Assembly: GCA_032158295.1 (NCBI GenBank)
Contig: CM063257.1
Location: forward strand, 1,798,001-1,862,000
Length of the DNA: 64,000 nucleotides
Direction of reading: 5' to 3'
Source: Pycnopodia helianthoides
Taxonomy: Eukaryota; Echinodermata; Asteroidea; Forcipulatida; Asteriidae
The position numbers were made by a program, and so were the translations under genes. Under the pieces are notes generated by a model. The model was not told where the DNA came from. It was given only the letters and a program-made list of their open reading frames with translations, and searched no databases. This document shows positions 1 through 14,300 of the stretch, piece after piece. Positions within the stretch are counted from its first letter, which is position 1; the number at the start of each line of letters is the position of its first letter.

Positions 1-300
1 TGCATTACACAATTACACACAGGACCTACGGCTTTACATTCCATCCGGAGGACAACGCTAAGTGGTTTAAGGACACCAGTATCAAGACCAAGACTCTAAC
101 CCACACTGTGCTGATCAGAAACAACAGGGTCCTTTTTAACGCCTCTGCTTACTGCTGAATTCTGTGCTTACTGCACAATGCAAAGTACATAATTCTAATG
201 GCTGTAAGCACAGAATTCTGCGGTAAGCAGAGGCGCTAAATTGGACCCTGTTGTTTGTGATCAGCTTAGTGTGGGTTAGAGTCTTGGTCTTGACGCCGTT
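1..300. repeat. SINE fragment and inverted 'GAATTCTG..CTTAC' foldback
   Basis: The left edge resembles the body of the tRNA-Leu-type SINE (GGACACCAG...GACTCTAACCCACACT). Between about 137 and 250 an inverted pair, GCCTCTGCTTACTGCTGAATT and its reverse complement, forms a foldback of the same general style as 40155-40249. Confidence 0.6.
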
Positions 301-408
301 GTCCTTAAGAAAGCAATGAAATTGGGCCCTGAGCTTTGAGTCCAGTGCGCTTGACCATTCGGCCACGACACGCCAAGAAGAGTAAAGAAGGAAAGAAGAC
401 ACACCCAC

Positions 409-1919
409 CTGGAACGGGGAGGAGTAAGCTACTTCAAACTGTCCGTAGTACCATCTCGGATCCAGGGTGCCGTAATGCGTCCACAACGCCTTGCCCAAGC
501 TACCGTTCTGAATCCGAGCATACACGTTCAACCTCTCAATATCGGAACCGAACATGAAGTAGTAGAACGTGACGCAGGATTTATGATTCTTGTCGATGGT
601 TGGGCTGACCAGACGTGCGCGGTCATCGTACTGCCGTGGATAAGAACTTTCAATGTAGATGTAGTAACCTTGGTCTGAAAAATTGTAAAAGAATTTTTAA
701 GAGCTGAGAATAAAAAGATGTCCACAAAAAAGTAGAATATTGAAAAATTCTGTGCACTTACACCAGAGCTGCCAACTCTCTCCCCGATTCTGCAGAAAGT
801 TCCCTGAAAACAAACCAATCTTTCCGTGTTCTGATGAACAAATATGACAATCTTCCTGCTTATGGACACTTTGTCCCTGTTATGTTGAATGTAATTCCAA
901 ATAGCTCTCTGATTGATGTACAACATCTCCCTGATTGCCAGATGCAAATGTTGGCAGCCCTGTTACACACGTCAATGCACACAGCTCTGTGTTGCATTCA
1001 TTCTGTAGACATTCCTTTGTTCTGTCCACTCAACCCTTGGAGCGCCGCCGACGTTCTGAAACGTCCAACTGAGTATCCATCACAGGCCGCCGACGTTCCC
1101 ATACGTTCTACTACTCGACCCAAGAAATATAAAATTGCCCTTTGCATAAAGAATTGCCAAAACGCGACCGGCACTGTAAGGAACCCTTGGAGTGCCGCCG
1201 ACGTTCTGAAACGTCCAACTGAGTATCCAACCACAGGCCGCCGACAATCTCTTACGTTCTACTACTCGAAAACAAAAATTTAAAAAAATGACCGGCCTGT
1301 GGATACAGAGTTACCAAAACAAGGCTGGCACTGTAAGGGTTAAGGAAAATCCTTTTCTTCAACACTGCAGGTGAAAACACTGTGTGGACGTGTGTTAGTC
1401 CACAGAGTGTTTCAAAACCCTCCCTTGTGTGGACCTTTTTTGTTCTCAGGTCCACACTTTGTACGTAAGGCTTGCTCAAGGTTTTACTGTTATCAAATTG
1501 GACAATCCAATTTTTTCTTGAAAAGGAAGCATTTTTTAAATTGTGAGCTGCGTTGATCAGTGCGTGCTACATGTACCATCAATGACCTACGGGGGGCAGA
1601 AACTTGGACACCGACAAAACAGATAGCAGAAACTTTGGACAGCACAAAGAGCAATGAAGAGGTATGTGCTTCACACCTCAACCATAGACAGGGTCACATG
1701 TTTGGAAATATGAACGAAAAACTGGAGTTGCAGACATCTTTATGGAGAATAAAACAGGCTAACTGGACACTTTACCTGTGCCAAGAGTGCGATCGACTGG
1801 TGGGCCAGTGGAGCTCGAGGACGTGGTCCCCTTTTGTCTGGACCAATCAAATTCGTCATTAGTTTCCTGGGCGTAGCCACAGAAGTCCAGCTCAAAGTCG
1901 CAGTCCTGGGGTTTGGCAA
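409..1919 (-). CDS. MAM19, partial (exon D beyond the left edge)
   Basis: The exons are 1776-1919 ([21 protein letters not shown]) and 409-674 (B+[21 protein letters not shown]), ending SSPFQ in phase 0. The B+C acceptor could be at 674/675 or 6 bases further in (668/669); both keep the frame. No exon D is visible in 1-408, so the gene continues to the left. It pairs with MAM7 and MAM13. Confidence 0.88.
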
Positions 1920-4900
1920 CTGGAAAGAGCAACAACAAAAAGCCATTGTTATGAAAAGGTAGAATCTCAGCGTACCACTAAGAACTCTGCAGATTTGTTG
2001 GGGTAAAAAAATTAACAAACTGTCTCACCTCCACAAGCGCCAGTTGTCCAGTGAAGATCATCGACGGCAATATCACTGGTATAGTTGTTACCCACCACAG
2101 CTGTGATTACTATTTGGTAATTGGTGGAGGGACTGGCCAAGTCTACTTGCAGTTCGTGCCAGGCATTTCCTTGGTTACCATTTACCGTCTTCTTGACTGT
2201 TTTGATCTGAGTTGTAGGATCCTTTTGAGAAACTGTCATCTTATCCACACCTAGAAGGCAAAAAGACAAAAAGTGTTCATAAATTTTCTTTTGAAGTTTA
2301 CAAAGGGGAAACAGTTTGTTTTTTCCAGTCTAATTTTACTTCAATCTTTGATTTGACAGTTATTTCGGTGTTTGTGCAACTTTTCATATTGTGCTTTTTC
2401 CTGGTTTGCTTTGTTACTGTTATCAAGGTGAAGTTTGGCAACCTCTACCAGAAACATGTTAAAGCTTCAGCTGTTCAGACTAAACCTTAACCGAGATGGC
2501 AGATTCAAGATGGCGGATTCTACAAATTTCAACAAAAGTCTTTAAAAAAGTAAAAACCTTGAAGCATACCAATCCAATAATGCTGATAAAATTGTAAAGA
2601 CTCAGTTCCTTTCTTTGAAAAAAGTAAAGGCTATACATTTTTGGAACTTTACATTCAAGAGATGTGCCTACATCATGAACTGTAAAGGGAGTAACCCTGT
2701 TTCAGCCCTAGGTGGCAACGTGCCCCTGGTGTCAGTTGATTTGGGTCAACAGCCCAAATCAGTTAAGTGTAGCCTTCACCTTGAAGTGGCTGTTCGGCCT
2801 TGTGAGTTAGGCGATATCTCATTAAAACAAAATTAAAAATTTAAATAAAAATTGGTCTGACTGTTTGGACTAGCCTGCTCAATGATCATTGTCAGAAGAT
2901 CGTCAAGTGATCTTACCCAAGCCATACATATGGTACCAGAGAGTCAGACAGTCCGCTGCTGATGCACCAAAGTGTTGACTCATCAACCAAGCTTCACTTC
3001 CTTGGCTGGACCCGATGTCTCCAAGAAGACGTAATAACCTGTAATGAAATTGAGAGTAAATGAGTTTAGGACAGACACAAAACAAGAGCAGAAAAAAAAA
3101 CATTGTGTCAACAGAAATAATAGCCTTCGAGAAAGACTCTGCTAGGGTCGAAATGTCAGGCCACTAACTATTTTTTGGAAAAGAAAAAATAATAACAACA
3201 ATAACAATAGTACTGAGTAAACAGTGCTTTACAAACATGGTGGAAGGGTAAAACCAAATAATATTCTTTATCCCCGGTGCAAACTTAACATCTATTAAAT
3301 TGTTGTGGTACCCGCTGCTAAAATATAGGATTCGAACTGCCTCTAGCTACCGGGCAATCACTGGAAAGCACTGAGTATATAATGATTATCAAACACCAGT
3401 GTACAGGTAAAATAAAAATTGTAGGTGGAAATTCTCGGGGAAAACATGCAAAGAGAGTTAGCCAACCATTAACAATAATTCAATTGCAGGGATTGTGCAT
3501 GGTGGCACAACTTACAAAGAATAAACTTAATGTGTGGACTGTATAGATGCATTCACCTCATGATATCATACTGCAGGCTGGTATAGTTGATCTATCATTC
3601 CAAACCACGGTGGCTGATATTGAATGGTCAGACAGCAGGAGGGTTTTAAATAATGTTGTCTAAAAAATATACAGATGATTTTACCGTTGCTCGTTCCATA
3701 GGTGTGATCAAATGATGGTCCAGTCTCGTAACTGTAAGTCGAGCCGCTAGCTCTTTCAAAATCTAGTTGGTCATCTTTCGGCTCGTTGTACCAGTCACAC
3801 AAATCTTCTTCAAAGTCACAGAAACCTAAATCAAAACAACCCAAAGAGTTCAATTTAAAGAGCTTTTCGATGTAACCGGGCATGGAAGGTATTTCCGGAA
3901 TGCTAGATGGCACCAGACTAACTGTGGAAATCCAAGTTGCATGGCTCTATTTTCGCCGAAAACTTATTTTTGAAAACCGTTTCTAGTACAGGAAACTACA
4001 AATTTGACTATGGACAGAGAGACACTGTATTCCTGTAAAGACCGCAGCAGCACTGAGCAAGGTCAGGTTCCGACCTTTTGCCACTTTGCAATTCAAATCA
4101 CGCATGCATGGTATGTCCTTCACTCAAACGCATCTAGTCGATCGACTAGTCAAAAACAGTTATTGGTCAATTTGATTGAGCTGATGATAAGATTAACTAG
4201 AATATGTCAATGAAGTTTTAATTTATTATTGACACTCATAGGTATTTTATTTTATGTCATTTTCCATTATTTTTAGTGATTTGTTAACTAATATCTCACT
4301 GCAAAGATAAATTTTGTCATACTGAACAAAACCTAACATTATCGTAATAATTATTAATAGTGAATAACTTGTGAATTTGACTAGAGCAACAGTGCTCCGG
4401 GGCTAGGTTGATCCAGTCGGACTAGTTTAGGCAAACCACATCAGTGTTCGTGACATCTAGATCAACTATAGTAAGTTTAGCCGACTCTAGTCACGACCCC
4501 AATCCACATTAATAGTGCCACCTGACACAGAAGAAAATTTCAATTACCTGGCGGTAGACAGGCGCCACCTTTGCGGTCGATCTCATCAATAGCATATCAC
4601 CGTTACCTTGGATCACCGACGGTTCCAACAAACGCAGGCTGAAAACACACAAAAAATTGTTCGCATCAAAAAAACGTAAAACACGCTCATTTGTTGAATT
4701 TTGATATCTGATTTTTCTGGAGTAAGTACTAATTATGACCTAGGTCCACAAACATGGTACCTCAATACAAGGGTTGTATGTTGCGGAAAATAATCTCCAG
4801 CCCCAATTTCACGAAACTTACGCACCTGCCAAGTCCACTTGCCTAACATTCAAATTTAAGCAGGAACTTGTGGCTAAGCAAGTCATCGTACCAGACACCA

Positions 4901-7900
4901 ATTAGATCTAACTCACAAATGGCTTATTGTCAAACTCAAGCATTTGAACACAATACACAAAAGCCAGGGCCCAATTTCATAGAGCTGCTTAAGCAGAAAA
5001 TATTGCTTAACAATTTTCTGCTAAGCAGAAATCAGCAGGATACCAGTGACAAATTGTACAAGTGACATGGTAGTTTGGCCGGTAACCTTATTCTGGTAAG
5101 CATATTTTGTTTTGCTTAGCTAGTTTTTGTGCTTAAAGCAGCTCTATGAAATGGGCCCAGTAGAGAATACGAAAATCAAAACTCACAAAGAATGGTGTAG
5201 TGTCCTGCAGGGTCACCGAGCCCCGATGCCAGACGTCGTCCTGCTCCCCTACCCTCTCCCACATCTTCGACCCAGGGTAGTCGTATACTGGTGCACGGCT
5301 AACGAGCCTACACCGGTCCCTGCATGTGGTACCAGAAGTGGAGACACTCCCCCTCTGGAGTGGCTGGGTAGTGGGGGTTGTACAAGACGGCGGTGTCGCC
5401 TTGTTTCCGCGGCGATGACTCACTTAGGTACGCAAAGTGACCTGCAAGAGCGGCACATACGCGAGTGAAAATGGAGTTTAAAAAAAATAAAAAATTATGC
5501 AAACAAAGTGACCTTCTGTAGCCACCAAATGTGCAACTTTGTAATTTGCACTATTTAATTAACGTATCGGGTATCTGTGAACTAAACTTACATGATGCAA
5601 AACTGGGATTGTAATGGGAGGAAATTCGCCACTCAAAGCGCCCTCGTGCAATAAAAAAAAAGGGTCAATTGCTGTTTAAATTACTTATAAAATGAAATGT
5701 TTTTACACGGTCACCCTAAACTGCATACAGTTGAGGACATGACACAAGATCGAAGAAGTATGAGAGGGGACCAGTTGCTCTATGACTTCACCCAGAATGG
5801 ATCAACCACAGGACTAATTAAAATATCCAATATGTTTTGATATTTCAAATAACACTTCAGGGTTATGATCGAGCAAGGCATTCAGGAAAAAATGGCGCAG
5901 TGAGATCGTACACCACTGGGAACGAGGTTGTTGGAAGCGGTTGTTAACAAATCTATTAACAACTTGTTACAGGCCGAATGTTGATCAACATGGGTTGCTC
6001 GTACCCCACACGCAACTTCTAGCCTTGTTTCCTTTCCCAGTCAAAAGTCATCCTTTAGTCATGATAATCTTGTGCCTCCGTATCAACAAAAACATCACAA
6101 ATCGATCTCAAAATCACACCAGGCTATCGGATACAAGGAAAGAACGACCATGAGACATTCAAAGATGCAGTTTTATACAATGGTTATGTGTTCCAGAAGC
6201 TTTCCCCCTGACGCAGTGCACCGGTCTCTTTGTGTCGTGCGAGTTGAAAAAAAAGATCAACTTTGGACGAGGATGCTTATTTTTAGAGGCGCAGGAAAAA
6301 CTTTCTTGCCCTTACAAAAAGTGTGAAATATCAGGCATGCAGTACTAATCCGGGGAAAATGTTCACTGTTAAAGTTGATGAAAATAATTGGTGTATACTA
6401 AGAGTGCTGGGTCATCCGGGAAAATGTTATTAAAGATTTTTGAATAGATCCGAATATAAAACCATTTGAAAAAGGAAGGGAAACCATATCATAGATAATT
6501 GATAAGGTGACGTCTTACTTGGCGGTGGGCAAGGTCCTTCATCGTATGTGATGTCATCAACTGCCATTTCGCTCGACCAATAAGAGCCAATAACACCTTC
6601 AACGTGATCTACAAGAAACAAGAAAAGACCTGGATTGATTCTGAGTATGGCTCCTCATATCCCATCCTTGTACTGTGAATCAACAAATAAAAAAAAGAGC
6701 CAACCTATTTCAATTAGAGGCTACATTTTTTTCAGACATAGGCCGTTATCGATACGATGCTTTGGCTTCGGCTTGGGCTCCTTACAGTTTTTTTAACGTG
6801 TGCAGTCCTTACGAGGTTCCAAGGGGCAGCCGGGTTGGCATAGTGGTATCTTTCCTCGCCTTCCACTTCTAGGACCGTGGTTCAACTCCCACCAGAGGCA
6901 CTATGCACATTGGGTTTTTCAGTCGACACCTAATTGCGTGGATTTTCCCTGGAATAATTCTCTGGGGTTTTCCTCCTACATACAAAACTTAGACTTCTTT
7001 TCTTGACTTCTCTCAAAGAGGGTCTTGGCTAGTATCATGTTTAAGTTCTCTTTTCTGAGAATCCTTGGCTTCACAGACAAAATTAATCAATAAACAGGCG
7101 GGCGGAGACCATACCAGAGCCCAAGCCTAACCGGTGGTTATAAAAACAGCCATAGATACAAGTGATCAAACATCAATAAGACGCTAGCAGACGAATCAAG
7201 AAAATTGTAATGATGTTTTGATAGTTCCGAGTACGCCTCCATTCCCAAGAGCAATGAACTAGTCTGCTGCCACCAAGTGTCCACAAAGGTCTCTCATTGC
7301 ACAATATCAATCATTGACGACCCGAACAGCGCCCTCTCACCACCTACCGTAAACGTATTCTTGCTCTTGATGGTCCTCTCAAACATGAGCCACTCTCCGG
7401 ACTGGTCACCAGTGCGCGACCACAGCTTGAGGGACGACAAAGTGGTCTGGTCGTTCAGGTAGACATTCATGGTGCCCATGGACTGACCAGCCATGTGGTA
7501 CCACCAAGTCAGGCAGTTACCGTTCAGGGACGTTGGGTTGATCGCTCTGGAGGTGATGCGGGCGGCGTCGTTGTTGTAGTGGTAGAAAGCGTCAGTGTAA
7601 ATGTAGTAACCTGTGTTGTTAAAGGATGGGAAAGTAGGGTTCAAGGTTCAAGGTTCAAGGTTCAAGGTTCAATTAAGGTTCAAGGTTCAAGGTTCAAGGT
7701 TCATTTATTTCCACAGTATCAAAATACAAGAAGGCAATATACATCAAAAGTAATCATTACAGAATGGAAAGTAAGTGTTTCACAACATAGGTTTACAGAA
7801 CAACATGTAAAAACATATGTGAGACTGCAGTTGAAGTTTATGGCGTGCTTAGCAAAACCCTTAGCAACAGTCATAGCTGTAGCTGCCAATTCTGACAAAC

Positions 7901-8349
7901 TTGGGGTGGAATACGCTTAACAATAAATATAGCCGAAAAAAGAATGAAAACATAACCAAAAAGACTGAGCCTTCATTGAAATTCAATCCGTTTTTAACAA
8001 CTGACCTGATCCAGTCGTATGGTCACCGTTTGGACCGGTGTCATACCAGCCAGTCGGTCCAGACTGCCTCGTCCAATCAAAGGTATCGGCAGTGTCCTGT
8101 ACCCATCGGCATAGTGACTTCTCAAAATCGCACGACACGTTACGGGCGAGGTTGTCTGGATTGGCAATATCAGGCTGGACTAGAGGGGTGAGGAAAGGAG
8201 AAAAAAATCAAAATCACCTCATGAATGTAAATTGGCAAATACCACCAATATATAAATATCCATTATTATTATGATCAACTTTATAAAAGTTCTTAGGTTG
8301 CAATATAGCCACCATTGGTCCTTTGAAGAAAACCAAATATTTACAATAT

Positions 8350-8383
<34 letters not shown>

Positions 8384-11300
8384 GCAGATTTTCAATGTTG
8401 CGCTTCATCACACTAGAGGGCGCTCACAGGGCTCATTATTTTTTCTACAAGGTATGCAGATCAATATTCAAGATATGAGACCCATTCTTGACATAACACC
8501 ATGTAATGACTTACAAGGTGCTGTGGTGCAATCTGTAGCTAACCACCAGTAGGGGCAAACCCCTTCTCTTAGCGATAAGTGTAACTTGGTTCTTTTATGT
8601 GCATTACACAGCACACAGGACCTATGTCTTTACATCCCATCCAAAGAAAAAAGCAATAACAGTGAAGTGTCTTGCTTAAGGACACAAGTGTCACGGCCTG
8701 GACTCCAATCCACACTCTGCTGATCAGAAACACCAGAGCTCGAGTCCGGTGTTCTTATCCGCTCCGGCAGGACACCCCAAATATATGGAGAAAGGGGCTG
8801 AAGTGGAGGACTTTGTAACTTACATTTACAGTAAGATGAATGTGAGAAGTTGATGTCATCAATAGCGATGTCTCCTTCCCAACTGGCGCCAACCACTCCC
8901 TCAAATACAATCTAAAATAAACAACAACAAATTTAGTTCGTTAGTCAATATTTAGTTCTCGAACAAAGTGTTAAAAGGTTCGCTTTTGGTGTGTAAAAAA
9001 AACGAATATTCAGTTTCATGTGTTGGAAAACATCAGCCACGATAACACTGTGATGTGATGCCTTTATAGAGGTAGGGTAATTACTTTGGTAATGACCTCG
9101 AAAAGAAATTGTGCAACTTCTATCTGAAAGCCTGGTAACGGTAGTAAGCATCCAGCGAAACTATTTCCGTATGAAATGTCCCCATTGAATAGAAATCAAT
9201 AAAAGTGTGTTGACAAATTTGACGACGTAAATTGCGTCTACTGTTTCTTACTCTTTTGTTTTGTTTGGTTTGGGGTTTTTTTTCCGTGCAAAATGAATTT
9301 AATAGGATAGTCACCTGGAAGGGATAGTTGACGTACACCCCAACCTGGCCCATTTTCCAGTCTGTGGAGTTAGCGCTCTGCTCCTTGGTCAGGTACCAAA
9401 GTGTTTCCTCCAGCATGGCGTTGGATCCCGACCCTCTGGCGAACACGATCATCTCCCCGATGTCCGAGCCGTACATGTGATACCAGAAGGTCATGCAGGA
9501 GCCGGTCACCGATGAAGCTGGGAAGACCTCACTCTCCAGGAAGGCGTAGTCGCCGGCGACGCGTGGGGAGCTCGTCTCAATGTACATGAAGTAACCTGGA
9601 AAAAAAGATTATACCAAGTTAGTATTTCTGTAAATGGAATTTTGTTTTGTCCGGAGTGGGGTTGTCAACCCAGAGCTGCCAACATTTGCATCTTGAAATG
9701 AGGGAGATTTTGTCCAACAATAATAGTGGCTTCTCATATAGCGCTCATACATGTATGTGACGCTCAAGACACTTCAACATTCAGTATTTTCCTGCAAGGT
9801 ATTGTGGAGCTACGTTTTTGAAGTATTAGACCTATTCCTTTACATAGCACCATGTAATGGTTTTACAAGGTGCTGTGGTGCAATATGCTGTCAATCAGGG
9901 AGATATTTAGAATTACATCCAATATAATAGGGAAAAAGGATTCTGAAGTTGGGATGGAACAGGTACACTCGTAATCTCACAACTTGACTTGACCAGGTGC
10001 ACAGGTGTTGGGCCACCCCTACTGTAACACTCAAGTTGGGACCGGTCCAAACTAGTCCCAACTATAACTGGGAGGATTTTAGAGTTGGGACGGAACGGGT
10101 ACACTGATAATCTCACAACTTGCCTTGGCCAGGTGCACAGGTCGACCCGCAGGTGTGATCTTCACTGGGTCCGGTAAAGGAACTGTAGGTGTCCTCTGCA
10201 AGGCGCACCCAATCAAAGATGTCATCGTTCCAGTTGGTCCATGTGCAGGTGTCGTCTTCAAAGTCACAGATACCTTTCTCCGGGCAGACACCTGCCTTGT
10301 AGCTGACGTGATCGATGGCGATATCACTCTGGTATTCACTGCCGACGGTGGCCTCAAATACAACCTGGGGATTATTTTACAATCTTGTCAGTACAAAAAG
10401 CGTTGTATCTTACACAAACTAAATGCCGTTTACCAAAAACTTATCTACTGTTTATTTTGTTTGTCGTATTTATGTAATTTTTTAGTTTTGTCTGTCCATT
10501 GTTCAATGTTCTGTCTGTCCAATAGGGAAAAACTCAAAAGCACTGAGCTTCTCTCTTTCCCTACACGCTGACAGGATATTTACATTGAACACATTATTTG
10601 TGTACAAGTCAACGTAATGTAATAATAGATATATATCTACCCTACAAATTTTATATATATAAATACTTTGGTCCTGTTCCCTATTGTTAATTGCATCATA
10701 CCCGATGCCTCGTGCCCCTTAATCCTGTCCTTTCATGTCTCCCGCTTGGTCCAGTAATCCTCCCTTTCACTGACCATCATTTTGTCCCCACCACATAACT
10801 CTGATTGGTTCTTGGCCGCCCCATTGTTTGTAAACTAATAACTTTGATTGGCTATAATTTTCCCTCCTTTTTCTGGATACCATCCCATTGTTCTTTGCCT
10901 CTCTTTTTTGCTATAAATGGATATGTTTTTCGTTTGTGCTTGTTTTTGCCTCTGACGAAGGTCCGGTTTGGATCGAAAGCTAAGGCCATCTACCCTACAA
11001 ATTTTATATATATATATACATATATAGAATGTGTATTAATTATGAAAAGCTATAATGTATATGTACCTATATTCTGTTAGTGTGAAATAAATGTCAATCA
11101 ATCAATCTAGGTTGATTGATTGACATTTATTTCACACTAACAGTCAGGGTTGATGGCTTACCAGGGATGTCAAAGTATGCAAAACCAATTTTATACAAAA
11201 TAGTAATTGAAAGCATCCCAACAAACTCACCATAAAATAATTTCGACTGCTTTAACCCGATCAACAGCAAACTCAATTGTCAAGTGTTGTTGTATCAGAC

Positions 11301-14300
11301 AAGGCATGGAGGGGGGGCAGTCCTCATACTTTAATACTGAACTACAAGTCTTAAACTGTCCAAACAGTCCGGATTTACCCATTGGAGTGTTACCTATGGT
11401 CTCGGTTAAATGTTAATCCAATGCGAGCGCGGTTTTAATTGGACACCTTATTACCTGGAAGGCAGTAGAGCTTGTCACTGTCGCCCTACCCATCACCCAT
11501 CGGTCACCGTACACATCACCAGAAGCTGTGAAGGCAGTTGTGGTGGCTGAGGAACTATCACGAACCTGAGGAAGGGTTAATACAAATTGGAATCATGCAA
11601 TTGCTTTTACAGGGCATTGAGGCACTAGGTATTAAACCACAGAGAAAATGTTCGAGTAGGGAGAAACTGGTGAAGGCGCCTCCAGACCATTCAACCCCAC
11701 GGTCTGAACATCCATGAAGAAATTGACTAACAAAGTGTTGTGCAAGTTGGCAGATCTGTAACTTGATCCAGCAACAGGGAAATCAAAGTCAAAATACAAA
11801 AATCATTGGCCTCAACATACCAGTACTTTGAGAGTTCCAATATGGCTTCCATACATATGATAGTAGAATGACCAGCAAGTTGACGTGGTACTAGGATCAG
11901 GTACAAAGGTTGGACTGCTCAGTCTAGCAATGTCTCCTGGGTGCGGTGGTGTGCACTCTATGTACATGTAGTAACCTGTGTACAGCGGGAATTCGGACAG
12001 TCAGTCATCAGACTAAAGCTTGTTTGGGTCAGTGGGGGAAATCCCTTGAGTCCAGCCGACCAGTACAAGTTCTAAACAATGTAGCGGGTGAACTATATTG
12101 CCCTGGCGACTCAAACTATAACTTATATTTCTCAAGCGTATTCTCGTAAAAGTCAAGGAAAGTGGGATTACAGCAGAGTAAATTTTAAAAAAATGCTTAA
12201 TCAGCCAGTTGTCGACTGGTAGGCTTAAGCACTAGAGGGTTAAAGGGTGTGCACCAAATTGGTAATTGCCAAAGACCTGTATCCACACTTGATGTGACCC
12301 AACATATACATGAAATAACAAACCTGTGAAAGTTTAAGCTCAATCGGTCTTCGGAGTCATGAAAAAATAGTGAAAGACCCAAAAACATGTTATCTGGTCA
12401 CTCGTCTTCCAGCATTACCAGGGCCCAATTGCATAGAGCTGCTAAGCACAACAATTTGCTTAGCACGAAATTTCTTCCTTGATAAAAACAGGGTTACCAA
12501 CCAAATTTCCATGTGTTGCACATTGCTTGTTACTGGTATTCAGCTGTTGTTTGCTTATCCTGAAAATCACGTGGACATTTGGTTGGTAATCCTGTTTTTA
12601 TCAATGAAGAAATTTCACGCTTAGCAAATTGTTGTGCTTAGCAGCTCTATGAAATTGGGCCCTGGTAAAGAACGAGATTTTTTTAGAAGAAGTTCCCTCC
12701 CTCTCTCTCTCTCTTACCGGTATCAGTTCCGTAGGAATAGTCAAAACTGGGTCCAGTGTAGTACGATGGGGTCGGACCCTTCCACCACGTCCAATCAAAA
12801 TCATCCGATGTATCCTGTGTGTAGCCGCAGATATCCGGGTCCTGAAACTCACAGAAGTTGGTGGCTACAAAAACAAAAATGTACAAGGTTCAAAAATTCT
12901 GTCTTGCGGAGTAATTTATGAGAGGGGGTTAGATTGATTAAAAGAGATCCAGCATGTTGATGTATCTCTTGATGAAGACGAGCAGGAATCACGGTCTCAA
13001 CATGTCTGTTCATCTAGACTTATCTCACCACTGGTTCTCCTGAGAACCAAGAGAGAATTTCAAGAAGAAATCGTTACTTGGTTGTCTCCCGTAAACTAGT
13101 TTATTTCTCATATTGTGCACTGTTCGCTAGTCTCTAGTTCATGGTGGCGCAAATTTTTATCCATGAGCCTACATTATTGAACCCCACGTGACTGTGTTTC
13201 AGCCAACCTAATCAAATCGCTAAGAGAGGTTTGCGGTGACACCATGTTAAATCTCTTTTGAGTAGTGTTGGTTCTGAAAAGAACCGGTGGTTAACGACTC
13301 AATGTTTCGATCAGTATGCTCTGATCGTCTTCAGGAGAATCGTAGATCAGTCGGTCGTAGTGACTGCCAACTAGGACCCCCAAAAGTCTTCTCTTTGATC
13401 CAGGATCCAAGTGTGATTTACATCAAGATTCTATTGCTTTTTACCTTCGCATGATCCGTCGTAGACTCTGATGTCATCAATAGCCTGATCACTCACGTAG
13501 CTTTGTCCGACAATACCCTCAAACACAAACTGGAAAAGAATAATACAATATTAGCAAAAATGAAAAAACAAAATAGTAACTGGTACAAGACAAGCAACGA
13601 GTCTACGTGACCATTGATACCGATGATGGAAAATAATACAGTAGAATGTAGTAAGGAGGCTGTTCAAATAAGCCTAGGCTTGTGGGGGATCAGCCCTAGA
13701 CTTGTATATTCAGTTTGCGGTCAACACCATGTGTATAATTATCTACTTTGCTGTGTAGATTTGTTTTTTGAGAACTTTTATTGCTATTTATTCTCCTGCC
13801 GCAAAGTGGACTTCGTAATTTAGTAGACTACTTAGTTCTGAAAAGAACTGTCCTGCTTATCTGGGAGGTAGGATATCAGCCAGGACTACTACTTTTGCTT
13901 AGCGGATCGAGGGGACTTCTCGTTATTAACTTCACTGCCGCGGAGTGAGTTCGTTGGTCTCAAGTTTCGACTAGCCTGAAGAGAGTGTTTGAGATGCTGG
14001 TCTCTTTTTTTTTAGGTATTTAGAGGTTTCAGTGTAGAGCTCTGATTGGTTCTTCTGAAAAGAGGACTGTGGTCGGTGGGACTCAGAGTTATTGATACGG
14101 ATACGGTCTTATTATCTCACCTGAAATGCTTCAGTCGCCATGACAACATTGGCCTGACCCCTGTACCACTTATTGTCCTTGGTCCCGTATCTCATGAAGA
14201 CGGGATTCCCGAGCCCCGAGCTGGTCTTGGTGTAGACGTTGAACGCGTCCACGTCGTCTCCATACATGTGGTACCAGAAATCCAGACACTGCTTGGTTGT

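Noticed and set aside
10952..10982. A definite hammerhead ribozyme
   Set aside because: The core resembles one, but an extra base beside the core and undefined stems I and III prevent a positive call; kept only as a finding.
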